From positions 62,001-126,000 of the forward strand of contig JBFXKW010000007.1 in assembly GCA_050173345.1 (NCBI GenBank): DNA of 64,000 nt, read 5' to 3'. Made by a program: the position numbers and the translations under genes. Below, one piece after another: positions 24,282 through 32,405 of the stretch (position 1 is its first letter; each line of letters opens with the position of its first letter). Source of the stretch: SHWC01 sp050173345 (GTDB lineage: Bacteria; Pseudomonadota; Alphaproteobacteria; UBA828). A model generated the notes under the pieces. That model was not told the DNA's origin. It saw nothing but the letters and a program-made list of their open reading frames with translations, and made no database searches.

Positions 24282-25436
24282 ATGAAGCTATCCACCGATC
24301 GGATCCTGATCACCCATGTCGGCAGCCTGCCGCGCTCCGACGCGGTCTCGGAGGTGCTGCTCGCCAAGGAGGAGGGGCGGCTCGACTCCGAAGCCCGCTT
24401 CGAGAAGGTGATCGCCGAGGCGGTCGTCGAGGTGGTCAAGCGCCAGGTCGAGGCCGGCGTCGACGTGGTCTCCGACGGCGAGATGGGCAAGATCGGCTAC
24501 GCCACCTACATCAAGGACCGGCTCACCGGCTTCGAGGGCGACAGCCCGCGCCGCGTGCCGGCCGACATCGAGAAGTTTCCCGACTACATCAAGATGATGA
24601 GCGCGAGCGGCCAGACGCCGAAGATCAAGCGGCCGCGCTGCGTGGGCCCGATCGAGGTCAAGGACCGCACCCCGCTCGAGCGCGACCTCGCCAATTTCCG
24701 CCGCGCGGTGGACGCCGCCGGCGCGCACGACGCCTTCATGCCGGCCGCCTCGCCCGGCGTCATCTCGGTGTTCCAGCCGAACGAATACTACAAGAGCGAG
24801 GAGGCGTATCTCGAGCGGCTCAGCGAGGTGATGCGCGAGGAGTACGAGGCGATCGTGAACGCCGGCTTCGTGCTGCAGATCGACTGTCCCGACCTCGCGA
24901 TGGGCCGCCACATCGCCTACAAGAACGAGAGCGACGACGAGTTCGTGCGCCACGCCGAGGTGCAGATCGAGGCGCTCAACCACGCGCTCGCCAACGTGCC
25001 GGCGAACATGGTGCGGCTGCATCTGTGCTGGGGCAATTACGAGGGGCCGCACATCTGCGACATCCCGATGCGCAAGATCATCGGCACGGTCCTGAAGGCG
25101 AAGCCGCAGGCGCTTTCCTTCGAGGCCGCCAACCCGCGCCACGCGCATGAGTGGGCGGTGTTCAAGGAGGTCAAGTTGCCCGACGACAAGGTGCTGCTGC
25201 CCGGCGTCATCGATTCGTGCAGCAACTACATCGAGCATCCCGAGCTGGTCGCCGAGCGCATCTGCCGCTTTGCCGACATCGTGGGCCGCGAGCGGGTGAT
25301 CGCCAGCAGCGACTGCGGCTTCGGCACCTTCGTGGGCTTCGGCAAGGTGTTCCCGGAATTCGCCTACATGAAGTTCAAGGCGATGGCCGAGGGCGCCGAG
25401 CTCGCCTCGAAGCGCCTGTGGCGGCGCGCCGCCTGA
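24282..25436 (+). CDS. MetE-like (cobalamin-independent methionine synthase II) family protein
   Basis: 384 residues corresponding to the C-terminal catalytic half of MetE only. Candidate zinc ligands are His247 and Cys249 (HLCWGNY), a Glu in SFEAANPRH and Cys345 (SSDCGF). Such short homologues transfer alkyl groups to thiols; known cases include methyltransferases and epoxyalkane:coenzyme M transferase. They lack the folate-binding half, so this is not a standalone MetE. ATG has GGGAGA seven bases upstream. Substrate unknown. Confidence 0.82.
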   Translation: MKLSTDRILITHVGSLPRSDAVSEVLLAKEEGRLDSEARFEKVIAEAVVEVVKRQVEAGVDVVSDGEMGKIGYATYIKDRLTGFEGDSPRRVPADIEKFPDYIKMMSASGQTPKIKRPRCVGPIEVKDRTPLERDLANFRRAVDAAGAHDAFMPAASPGVISVFQPNEYYKSEEAYLERLSEVMREEYEAIVNAGFVLQIDCPDLAMGRHIAYKNESDDEFVRHAEVQIEALNHALANVPANMVRLHLCWGNYEGPHICDIPMRKIIGTVLKAKPQALSFEAANPRHAHEWAVFKEVKLPDDKVLLPGVIDSCSNYIEHPELVAERICRFADIVGRERVIASSDCGFGTFVGFGKVFPEFAYMKFKAMAEGAELASKRLWRRAA

Positions 25437-25688
25437 ATCGGCATCAGGTCCGACCGGGCTGCCAGGGCGCTCCGGCTGCCCTATCTACCTTCTTGGATGA
25501 AGCGGCGAGGGGTGGGCGGTTTCCCGTCCGGTGCGACGAGGAAACCGCCCCGATGCCTTGGCCGCTGGATATTGCGTCGCAGCAACGGACTGGACTCCAC
25601 GGCCGAAATCGGCAACGATCCGGCTATTGCGTTGCAGCATGACGGCTCCAGCCATCCCCCGGCCGGGTTCGCCAGAGGAGAGCGCGCG
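25437..25688 (+). other. Intergenic region without a recognised gene
   Basis: Two short similar segments (TATTGCGTCGCAGCA near 25569 and TATTGCGTTGCAGCA near 25624) are the only structure noticed. Confidence 0.4.
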
Positions 25689-25823
25689 ATGTCCCATCCC
25701 GTCCGCCAGACCGCCTTTACGGCCCCGGTGGCGCGGCTGCCCGACCCCGAGGCGGGCTCGTCCGGCCGGGCACGCCGCGGCTTCGGCGCCACGTTCGGCA
25801 TGATCATGGGGAGGTCGAGATGA
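25689..25823 (+). CDS. Possible 44-residue leader ORF coupled to panC
   Basis: An ATG with AGAGGAGAG upstream opens a 44-codon frame whose TGA overlaps the panC ATG (ATGA at 25820). The peptide is basic and Arg/Gly/Pro-rich without recognisable domains. The start signals are better than expected by chance, and the overlap would couple translation to panC. It could be a coupling leader or simply an untranslated stretch. Confidence 0.35.
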   Translation: MSHPVRQTAFTAPVARLPDPEAGSSGRARRGFGATFGMIMGRSR

Positions 25824-26689
25824 GCACGGCTCTTGCGATGTCGGCTGCGGCGCCCAAGGTGGTGCAGACCGTCGCCGATCTGCGCGCGGCGGTCGGCGCG
25901 TACCGCGCCGAGGGCGAGCGCATCGCCGTGGTGCCGACCATGGGCGCGCTGCACGCCGGGCATCTCGCTCTGGTCAAGGCCGGGCGGCGCGAGGCCGATC
26001 GCATCGTGGTGACCATCTTCGTCAACCCGGCGCAGTTCGCGCCGAGCGAGGATTTCGCGGAGTATCCGCGCACGTTCGAATCCGATCTCGCCAAGCTCAC
26101 GACGCTCGGCGTCGAGCTGGTCTTCGCGCCGAACGTCAACACCATGTACCCGCCCGGCTTCGCCACCAGCGTCAGGGTCGCGGGGCTGAGCGAGGGCCTG
26201 TGCGGCGCGCTGCGGCCGCAACTCTTCGGCGGCGTGGCGACCGTGGTGACCAAGCTGCTCAACCAGGCGGGCGCCGACGTCGCGATGTTCGGCGAGAAGG
26301 ACTATCAGCAGCTCCTGGTCGTGAAGCGGATGGTCGCCGATCTCGACATCCCGACCAGGATCATCGCTGTGCCGACGGTGCGCGAGCCGGACGGCCTCGC
26401 CATGTCTTCGCGCAACGCGTATCTCACGGCCGATCAACGCCGCGTCGCGCCGCTGCTCAACCAGACGCTCAAGAGGCTCGCCGAGACCGTGAAGCGCGGT
26501 GGCGACATGTCGGCTGCGGTCAATGACGGCTTCGCGGCGCTGCGCACGGCCGGCTTCGCCCCGATCGACTATCTCGCGGTCTGCGACGCCGAGACGCTCG
26601 CGCCGCTCGAGCGGCTCGACCGGCACGCCCGCGTGCTCGGCGCCGCCTGGCTCGGCGAGACCCGGCTGATCGACAACATCCCGGCCTGA
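25820..26689 (+). CDS. panC: Pantothenate synthetase
   Basis: 289 residues. The nucleotidyltransferase HIGH-like motif is PTMGALHAGHL; further blocks are VTIFVNPAQF, FGEKDYQQLLVVKR and SSRNAYL. It joins pantoate and beta-alanine using ATP. GGGGAGG at about 25808-25814 precedes the ATG. No panB neighbour is present. A compound repeat follows the gene. Confidence 0.95.
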   Translation: MSTALAMSAAAPKVVQTVADLRAAVGAYRAEGERIAVVPTMGALHAGHLALVKAGRREADRIVVTIFVNPAQFAPSEDFAEYPRTFESDLAKLTTLGVELVFAPNVNTMYPPGFATSVRVAGLSEGLCGALRPQLFGGVATVVTKLLNQAGADVAMFGEKDYQQLLVVKRMVADLDIPTRIIAVPTVREPDGLAMSSRNAYLTADQRRVAPLLNQTLKRLAETVKRGGDMSAAVNDGFAALRTAGFAPIDYLAVCDAETLAPLERLDRHARVLGAAWLGETRLIDNIPA

Positions 26690-26695
26690 GAGCCC

Positions 26696-26780
26696 TCACC
26701 CCGACCCTCTCCCCGCAGGGGAGAGGGATACGCAGGCTTGGCGAGCGATCAGCGAGCCTAGCCGAAGTTGGGTGAGAGGA
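26696..26780. repeat. Intergenic inverted-repeat element after panC
   Basis: Outer arms CCTCACCC and GGGTGAGAGG frame an inner palindrome CCCTCTCCCCGC / GGGGAGAGGG. This is a recognisable widespread proteobacterial intergenic element that can fold into a nested hairpin. Confidence 0.7.
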
Positions 26781-26800
26781 TGCTTGAGTCGAAAACGAAA

Positions 26801-26824
26801 CAAGGGCCGCTTCCGCGGCCCTTG
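26801..26824 (-). terminator. Terminator of the 51-residue membrane protein gene
   Basis: Perfect 10-bp stem CAAGGGCCGC / GCGGCCCTTG with a TTCC loop; on the minus strand it is followed by TTTCGTTTTC. It lies 29 bases after the small gene's stop. Confidence 0.75.
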
Positions 26825-26852
26825 CCTTGTTCGTCGTTCAACCGGCGCCGGC

Positions 26853-27008
26853 TCAGTGGTGGTGGTGGCCGCCGCTGCCGGCCGGCGGGTCGATGCCGTC
26901 GTCATGCCGCCCCTTCACGATCAGGCCCTTCGCCGCATAGAAGATGCCGACCATCAGGATGCCGGTGGCCAGTATGACGAGAAGCGGTACGCCAAGATCC
27001 CAGTGCAT
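26853..27008 (-). CDS. 51-residue membrane protein with histidine tail
   Basis: Translating the minus strand from ATG 27008 gives a 51-residue protein: a short N terminus (MHWDLG), one hydrophobic helix (VPLLVILATGILMVGIFYAA), a basic segment (KGLIVKGRHDD) and a tail ending in GGHHHH. GGAG lies about 9 bases before the ATG, and an intrinsic terminator follows. Helix, start signal and terminator together argue for a real gene. Function unknown; the histidines could bind metal. Confidence 0.6.
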   Translation of the reverse strand: MHWDLGVPLLVILATGILMVGIFYAAKGLIVKGRHDDGIDPPAGSGGHHHH

Positions 27009-27102
27009 CGTTCGGCTCCGGTGGAAGCTCGTTCTGCCGGCTGCTTAGCCTTGGGCCCGTCCGGCTGTCAAGCGCCGGGATGTCGCAGCCGGGCCGGCCG
27101 CG

Positions 27103-27690
27103 TCATTCGCATTTGACGAGGGCGAACACGGCGGCGGAGGTCGAGCCGTCGGTGTGGAGGCGCGGCGCGACCGCCTGGAGCACCAGCCGCTGGCGGCCGT
27201 CCACGGTGGTCTGGCCGAGAAAGAGGTGGATGTCGACCTCGTTCCGCCGGCTGCCGTCGAGATAGATCAAGGTCAGCAGCGAGCCCTTGGGCATGCCCTG
27301 CACGAAGACGCGCGGCTCCTGGTAGAGCAGCCGCTCGCGATGGCTTATGGGTCGTTCCGGTCGCCCGACCTCGGCCGCGTCCTCGCCGAGGTTCCAGGAC
27401 ACCAGGAATTCATGGTTGACCTCCTCGCTCGGGAGGATATGCAGCGTGCCGGTCATCTCGCCGGCGGCTTCGCCGCGGTGCGCCGCATCCTCGGATGCCC
27501 AGACCGGGGTCTTGGCGGCGCACAGCTCGTCCTGGACGTCGCCGCGCGCGGTCACCGACGTCCAGGTGCCGGCGAGCGCCTCGCGATACTGCGCGACCTG
27601 CTCGTTCGAGAGCGATTGGGCGAGGGCGCCCGAAGCGCCGCAAAGGCAGATCGCGGCGGCGATCAGCGGGGCACGCACGAGGCGCGGCAT
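27103..27690 (-). CDS. Secreted protein of unknown function
   Basis: 195 residues. Signal peptide (LIAAAICLCGASGALAQ), then a globular region beginning AGTWTSVTARGDV, which resembles small lipocalin-like folds in opening with a GTW pattern; no family was identified. Two cysteines in the mature part (ELCAAKT and the C-terminal VKCE) could form a disulfide. The long frame continuing upstream overlaps the EamA transporter gene and is spurious. ATG 27690 puts the signal peptide at the start. Confidence 0.72.
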   Translation of the reverse strand: MPRLVRAPLIAAAICLCGASGALAQSLSNEQVAQYREALAGTWTSVTARGDVQDELCAAKTPVWASEDAAHRGEAAGEMTGTLHILPSEEVNHEFLVSWNLGEDAAEVGRPERPISHRERLLYQEPRVFVQGMPKGSLLTLIYLDGSRRNEVDIHLFLGQTTVDGRQRLVLQAVAPRLHTDGSTSAAVFALVKCE

Positions 27691-27770
27691 CGCATCTACT
27701 CCATCGCTCGGACGAGCGGCAACCGGCTCACCGACGCGCGACCATAGCCCGGAACCGGCCGGGGCGGTAC

Positions 27771-28733
27771 TCAGGCTTGGTCGCGCCGCGCGCCGCGGCC
27801 GGGCTGGAGCGTGATCAGGAGAACGCCTGAGAGCATCAGCGCCATCGCGATCCAGACGAACAGGCTGTGCACCTCCGCGAAGAACAGGAGGCCCCAGACG
27901 AAGCCGAGCACGACGGCGAGGATGTTCATGATCGAGAACAGGAAGGCGCCGGTCATGCGGATCAGGATGTAGAACATCGGCCACATGATCAGGTTGATCA
28001 CGACCGCGGCGGCGAGCGCGAGGTCGCCGTCGAGGTCCGGCCCCGGGAACAGGTAGAGCTGGCCGGTGCCGAGCATGATCGGCAGGAGCAGCGCCGCGCC
28101 CGCGAGCAGCACACCTGAAGCAAGCGCGAAGGGCGGCGTCTCCGGCGGATGGAACAGCTCGGTGAAGACGTTGAGCCCCGCGAAGCAGGCCGGCACCAGG
28201 AGGGCGAGCAGCGCCCAGCCCACCATGCCGGCCTCCGGCAGGCTGCCGCTCGGCACCACGACGAAGAGGATGCCGGTGACGCCGAGCACGAGGCCGCCCG
28301 TGCTCATCCAGTGCAGCCGCTCGGTGCGCGCGATCAGCGAGAACAGGTAGGTGAAGACCGGCGTCAGGATGACGAGCAGCACCGCGATGCCCGACGGCAG
28401 CTTGGCCGCGATGAAGGCGAGCAGCGAGAACGGCGCGGCGAAGCCGAGGATGCTTGAGACCATGTAGGTCAGGACGCGGCGGCTGGTCAGGCGGCGCAGC
28501 TCGCCCCGCGCGGCCGCCACCACGAGCAGGATCGCGCCGGCGCCGAACGAATACCAGAAGACGAAGGCGAAGTAGGGCAGGTCGCTCTCGCCCGCCACCC
28601 GATTGACCGGGAAGAACAGGCTGAAATTCACGCTCGCGATGGCGAGCAGAGCGAACGGCAGGAGCCGGCGCCACAGGCCCGGCGTCTCGGCCGCGCGCAC
28701 GCCGCCGCTCGCCATACTGCGGTCTGCCGGCAT
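27771..28733 (-). CDS. EamA/DMT family transporter (paralogue 1)
   Basis: 320 residues and ten predicted membrane helices in two EamA repeats (about residues 24-160 and 170-308). Landmarks are FSLFFPVNRVAGE, LTPVFTYLFSL and MSGVLLITLQ. Likely exports a small metabolite. It is clearly related to the transporter at 32406-33356: both share the LLAFIAAKLPSG-type and LTPxFTYL segments. Transcribed divergently from the PRISE-like reductase gene. Confidence 0.85.
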   Translation of the reverse strand: MPADRSMASGGVRAAETPGLWRRLLPFALLAIASVNFSLFFPVNRVAGESDLPYFAFVFWYSFGAGAILLVVAAARGELRRLTSRRVLTYMVSSILGFAAPFSLLAFIAAKLPSGIAVLLVILTPVFTYLFSLIARTERLHWMSTGGLVLGVTGILFVVVPSGSLPEAGMVGWALLALLVPACFAGLNVFTELFHPPETPPFALASGVLLAGAALLLPIMLGTGQLYLFPGPDLDGDLALAAAVVINLIMWPMFYILIRMTGAFLFSIMNILAVVLGFVWGLLFFAEVHSLFVWIAMALMLSGVLLITLQPGRGARRDQA

Positions 28734-28866
28734 TCGGGGTCCCCCTCAAAGGCGCCGGTAGCCTACGCATATCGCGCCAAACATCAAGTTGTGATCACAG
28801 CTTGAAAGCAAGGGGGCGGGCCAACACAATGGCCCCCCTCAATTCGGAACCCTCGGGAGCGATCGA

Positions 28867-29922
28867 ATGGCCAAGAAGAAGGCGCTGGTGCTCGGCGGCC
28901 TCGGCGTGATCGGCCGGAACCTGATCAACCACCTCGCCACGCTCGACGATTGGGAGATCGTCGCGGTGTCGCGCCGCGCGCCGGACGGCGAGATCGGCGC
29001 GAAGGCGACGTTCATCTCCTGCGACATGCTCGACAAGGCTGAGACCGAGAAGAAGCTCGGCGGCCTGAGCGACATCACGCACGTCTTCTGCTGCGCGCTC
29101 TATGGCGGCATCGACGCGACCAACACCGAGCAGAACCGCCGCCTCGTCGCCTATCCGGTCGAGGTCATCTCGAACGCCTCGAAATCGCTCGAGCGCGTCG
29201 TGCTGCAGGAGGGCTCCAAGGCCTATGGCCGCCAGCTCGGCCCGTTCAAGACGCCGGCCAAGGAGAGCGATTCGCGCCACATGCCGCCCAACTTCTACTA
29301 CGACCAGGAGGACTTCCTGATCGAGTTCCAGAAGGGCAAGAGCTGGACCTGGGCGGTGCTCAGGCCCGAGGCGGTGTGCGGCTTCGCCATGGGCAACCCG
29401 ATGAACCTGATCCTCTGCTTCGGCGTCTATGCCGCGATCTCGAAGGAGCTCGGCATGACGCTGAAATATCCGGGCGAGCTCGGCGGCTTCAACGCCATCA
29501 ACCAGGTGACCGATTCCGGGCTGCTCGCGCGCATGACCGTATGGGCCGCGACCGCGCCCAACGCCGGCAACGAGGTCTTCAACATCACCAACGGCGACAA
29601 CTTCCGCTACGTCAATGTGTGGAGCGACTGGGCGCGCCATTTCGGCATGGAGGTCGGCCAGCCGCAGCGCATCGTCTCGGCCCAGGTGATGCCGGACAAG
29701 GCGCCGGTCTGGGAGCGCATCGTCAAGAAGCACGGCCTCTTGCCGATCCCCTACGAGCAGACCGCGGGCTGGCCCTATTTCGACTTCAACATGGACACGA
29801 GCTGGGACGTGCTGATGTGCGACGCCAAGCGCATCGACCGCGGCTTCACGGAGATGGTGGATACCGAGGCCATGTTCCTCCGCCTGTTCGCCGAGTTCCG
29901 CCGCCGCAAGGTGCTGCCTTAG
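28867..29922 (+). CDS. PRISE-like short-chain reductase (progesterone 5-beta-reductase/iridoid synthase type)
   Basis: 351 residues. N-terminal NAD(P)-binding motif GGLGVIGRN; the family-typical TPAKESDSRHMPPNFYYDQED segment carries the catalytic tyrosine, and EGSKAYG the lysine. Later landmarks are LRPEAVCGFAMGN and FNITNGDNFRYVNVW. PRISE enzymes reduce activated enone double bonds. The physiological substrate is unknown. Alone between a divergent transporter and the 2OG-Fe oxygenase. Confidence 0.82.
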   Translation: MAKKKALVLGGLGVIGRNLINHLATLDDWEIVAVSRRAPDGEIGAKATFISCDMLDKAETEKKLGGLSDITHVFCCALYGGIDATNTEQNRRLVAYPVEVISNASKSLERVVLQEGSKAYGRQLGPFKTPAKESDSRHMPPNFYYDQEDFLIEFQKGKSWTWAVLRPEAVCGFAMGNPMNLILCFGVYAAISKELGMTLKYPGELGGFNAINQVTDSGLLARMTVWAATAPNAGNEVFNITNGDNFRYVNVWSDWARHFGMEVGQPQRIVSAQVMPDKAPVWERIVKKHGLLPIPYEQTAGWPYFDFNMDTSWDVLMCDAKRIDRGFTEMVDTEAMFLRLFAEFRRRKVLP

Positions 29923-29935
29923 TACTTCGGTTGCA

Positions 29936-30028
29936 CCATCGTCATCGCCCGGCTTGACCGGGCGATCCATCGGGCAGCGGATTCGTTGCAACCATGGATG
30001 CCCCGGTCGAGCCGGGGCATGACGATGG
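29936..30028. repeat. Paired palindromic intergenic repeat, family 2 (copy a)
   Basis: Two palindromes (29936-29970, core CGCCCGGCTTGACCGGGCG; 29994-30028, core GCCCCGGTCGAGCCGGGGC) flanked by perfect inverted ends CCATCGTCAT / ATGACGATGG. A second full pair is at 55225-55322 and a single arm at 10597-10618. Confidence 0.85.
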
Positions 30029-30150
30029 AAGAGGCGGCTCAAGGCTTGCGAAGGAGGCTGCCGTGCGGCAGCCTCTGGGTCGCTGGGCTAGGACCGGCAT
30101 GGCGGCCAGGCGCGCGGCCGCGCAAGTGTTCCAATCGGCGAGGTTAGGTG

Positions 30151-31179
30151 ATGACGACTCTTGATACGCCCTTTCAGGTTCGCGAAGGCCTGCATGCGAC
30201 CGAGTTCAAGCGGCTCGCGGTCAACGAGGTGCCGGTGATCGATTTCGGCGGCATCTACTCGCCGAGTTTTGCCGAGCGCAAGAAGGTGGGCGCCGCGGTC
30301 CGCGATGCCTGCATGCACATCGGCTTCTTCTACATCAAGAACCACGCCTTCCCGGCGAGCGTGATCAAGCGCGCGCAGGAGGCCATGGCGCGTTTCTTCG
30401 CCCTGCCGGTCGAAGAGAAGATGAAGATCCACTATCTCGCTTCGCCCAACCATCGCGGCTATGTGCCGCTCAAGGGCATCCAGGCCGATCACTCGCTCAA
30501 GGGCGGCGACCTGCACGAGGCGATCGAGATGGCGCACGACCTGCCGGAGGACGATCCGCACTATCTGCAGGGCATTCGCTTCTACGGCCCCAACAATTGG
30601 CCGGCCAACCCGCCGGATTTCCGCTGGGCGCTCGGCACCTATTTCGACGTGCAGCTCGAGCTCGGCGCCACGATCTGCCGCGCCATGGCACTCGCGCTCG
30701 ACATGCCCGAGGATTATTTCCTCAAGCTCTACACCAAGCCGATGTCGCGGCTCCGCGTCTGCTACTACCCGCCGCACGAGGGCAAGATCGACCCGGCGTT
30801 CCTCGGCATCGGCGCGCACACCGACTATGAGTGCTTCACCACCGTCTGGCAGGACGAGCCCGGGCTCCAGGTGCTCAACGCGGCAGGCGAGTGGATCGAG
30901 TGCCCGCCGATCGACGGCACCTTCGTCGTCAATCTCGGCGACCTGATGCACAGGTGGACCAACGATCTCTTCGTCTCGACCATGCACCGGGTGATCAACC
31001 TGTCGGGCCGGCCGCGCTATTCGCTGGCGCAGTTCTTCGGCGTCGACCATGACGCGGTGGTCGAGGGCCTGCCGACCTGCTGCTCGCCCGAGAACCCGTG
31101 GCGCTACACGCCGATCACGGTCGCCGCGCATACCGAGCAGATGGTCGCCAAGACCTATCACTACGCCGGCGATAGCTGA
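30151..31179 (+). CDS. Isopenicillin N synthase-like 2-oxoglutarate/Fe(II) oxygenase
   Basis: 342 residues of the DIOX_N plus 2OG-FeII family. Metal ligands are His223 and Asp225 (AHTDYE) and His279 (TMHRVIN); Arg289 in RYS binds the co-substrate carboxylate. Such enzymes hydroxylate or desaturate small molecules. ATG 30151 is preferred over the adjacent GTG. It is not within a recognisable antibiotic cluster. The next gene encodes an alpha/beta hydrolase; substrate unknown. Confidence 0.87.
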   Translation: MTTLDTPFQVREGLHATEFKRLAVNEVPVIDFGGIYSPSFAERKKVGAAVRDACMHIGFFYIKNHAFPASVIKRAQEAMARFFALPVEEKMKIHYLASPNHRGYVPLKGIQADHSLKGGDLHEAIEMAHDLPEDDPHYLQGIRFYGPNNWPANPPDFRWALGTYFDVQLELGATICRAMALALDMPEDYFLKLYTKPMSRLRVCYYPPHEGKIDPAFLGIGAHTDYECFTTVWQDEPGLQVLNAAGEWIECPPIDGTFVVNLGDLMHRWTNDLFVSTMHRVINLSGRPRYSLAQFFGVDHDAVVEGLPTCCSPENPWRYTPITVAAHTEQMVAKTYHYAGDS

Positions 31180-31343
31180 TCGCCGGAGGGCCAGAGGTCA
31201 TCGCGGCGCGCCGGCCCAAGCGATCATCGAGGCACCGCCCGCGCGGTTGGGCGTGGGCGGCGGCCGGGCTGCTCCTGATCGCCGCGCTCGGCGCCGCCGC
31301 CGCGAGCTGCTCGCCCCCCCGCGTCATCGAGTCCGCGCGCGTC

Positions 31344-32402
31344 ATGGCCGATGTCGCGGCCGGCACCGGGCCGAGTTCGCTCAAGGAGGAGACGCCCGCG
31401 CCGTCCCGCCGCTCGATCGGCTATCGGATCGAAGCGCGCCTCTACGAGGCCGATCTCTACGAGCCCGGGCCGGGTGCCGTGCCCGGCGGCGCGCTTGTGC
31501 TGGTGCCGGGCGTCTCGCCGCACGGGCGCGACGATGCGCGCCTCGTCGCGTTCGCGAACAGCATGGCGCGGGCGCGCTTCGTCGTGCTGGTGCCGGAGCT
31601 TGCGGGCTTGCGCCAGCTGCGGGTCAGCCCGTCCGACACGGTCGCGATTGCCGACGCGGTGCGCCAGCTCGCCGCGATGACGCAAGCGGGAGAGGGCGAG
31701 GCCGCGCTCGGCCTGGTTGCCTTCTCCTACGCGGCGGGGCCGGGGTTGCTTGCGGCGCTCGAGCCCGATGTCGGCCCTACGCTCGGGTTCCTGCTTCTGG
31801 TCGGCGGCTATCACGGCGTCGAGGCGCTGGCGACCTTCGTCACCACCGGCCATTTCCGCACCTCGCCACACGAGCCTTGGCGGCAGCGCGCGCCCAACCC
31901 GCGCGGCAAGTGGGTCTTCCTGCTGTCGAACGTCGATCGCGTCGATGATGGGCGTGACCGTGCGACGCTTCGCGAAATCGGCGAGCGCAAGTTCGACGAT
32001 CCCGAGGCCGATATCGGTGCGTTGAGCGCGGCGCTCGGCGAGGAAGGCCGCGCGATCGAGCGCTATCTGAACAACGTCGATCCCGAGCGCGTGCCGGCGC
32101 TGATCGAAGGCCTGCCGGCCGGCATCCGCGCCGACATGGCGGCGCTCGACCCGTCCGCGCGCGACCTCTCGGCGCTCAGGCCCAGGCTCTACCTGGTGCA
32201 TGGCGAGGACGACGCGGTGATCCCCTATACCGAGAGCGAGGCGCTTGCCAGAGCCGCGCCCAACGCGATTTTCTTCAAGGTCGACCGGCTCGCCCATGTC
32301 GACCTCGGCCCGGCGGGCTGGCTCGACGCGCTGACGCTCTGGCGCGCCGCCTATCTCCTGCTCGGCGAGCGCTCGGACGCGGCGCTCGGCGTTCGGGAGT
32401 AG
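31344..32402 (+). CDS. Alpha/beta hydrolase, probably exported; true start likely upstream
   Basis: 352 residues from the first canonical ATG. Hydrolase landmarks: GALVLVPGVSPHGRDD, a nucleophile-elbow-like AFSYAAG, YLVHGEDDAVIPY and LAHVDLG, matching the Ser-Asp-His order. Upstream the frame stays open to 31176 and encodes a basic segment, a hydrophobic helix (AAAGLLLIAALGAAAASC) and a cysteine at 31308, i.e. a signal or weak lipoprotein signal. No ATG, GTG or TTG precedes it in frame; an ATC at 31200 has GGAGGG nine bases upstream. Confidence 0.75.
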   Translation: MADVAAGTGPSSLKEETPAPSRRSIGYRIEARLYEADLYEPGPGAVPGGALVLVPGVSPHGRDDARLVAFANSMARARFVVLVPELAGLRQLRVSPSDTVAIADAVRQLAAMTQAGEGEAALGLVAFSYAAGPGLLAALEPDVGPTLGFLLLVGGYHGVEALATFVTTGHFRTSPHEPWRQRAPNPRGKWVFLLSNVDRVDDGRDRATLREIGERKFDDPEADIGALSAALGEEGRAIERYLNNVDPERVPALIEGLPAGIRADMAALDPSARDLSALRPRLYLVHGEDDAVIPYTESEALARAAPNAIFFKVDRLAHVDLGPAGWLDALTLWRAAYLLLGERSDAALGVRE

Positions 32403-32405
32403 CGG

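Noticed and set aside
25437..25688. Two similar TATTGCGT-GCAGCA segments as a mobile-element end
   Set aside because: Too short and without inverted ends or an associated transposase.
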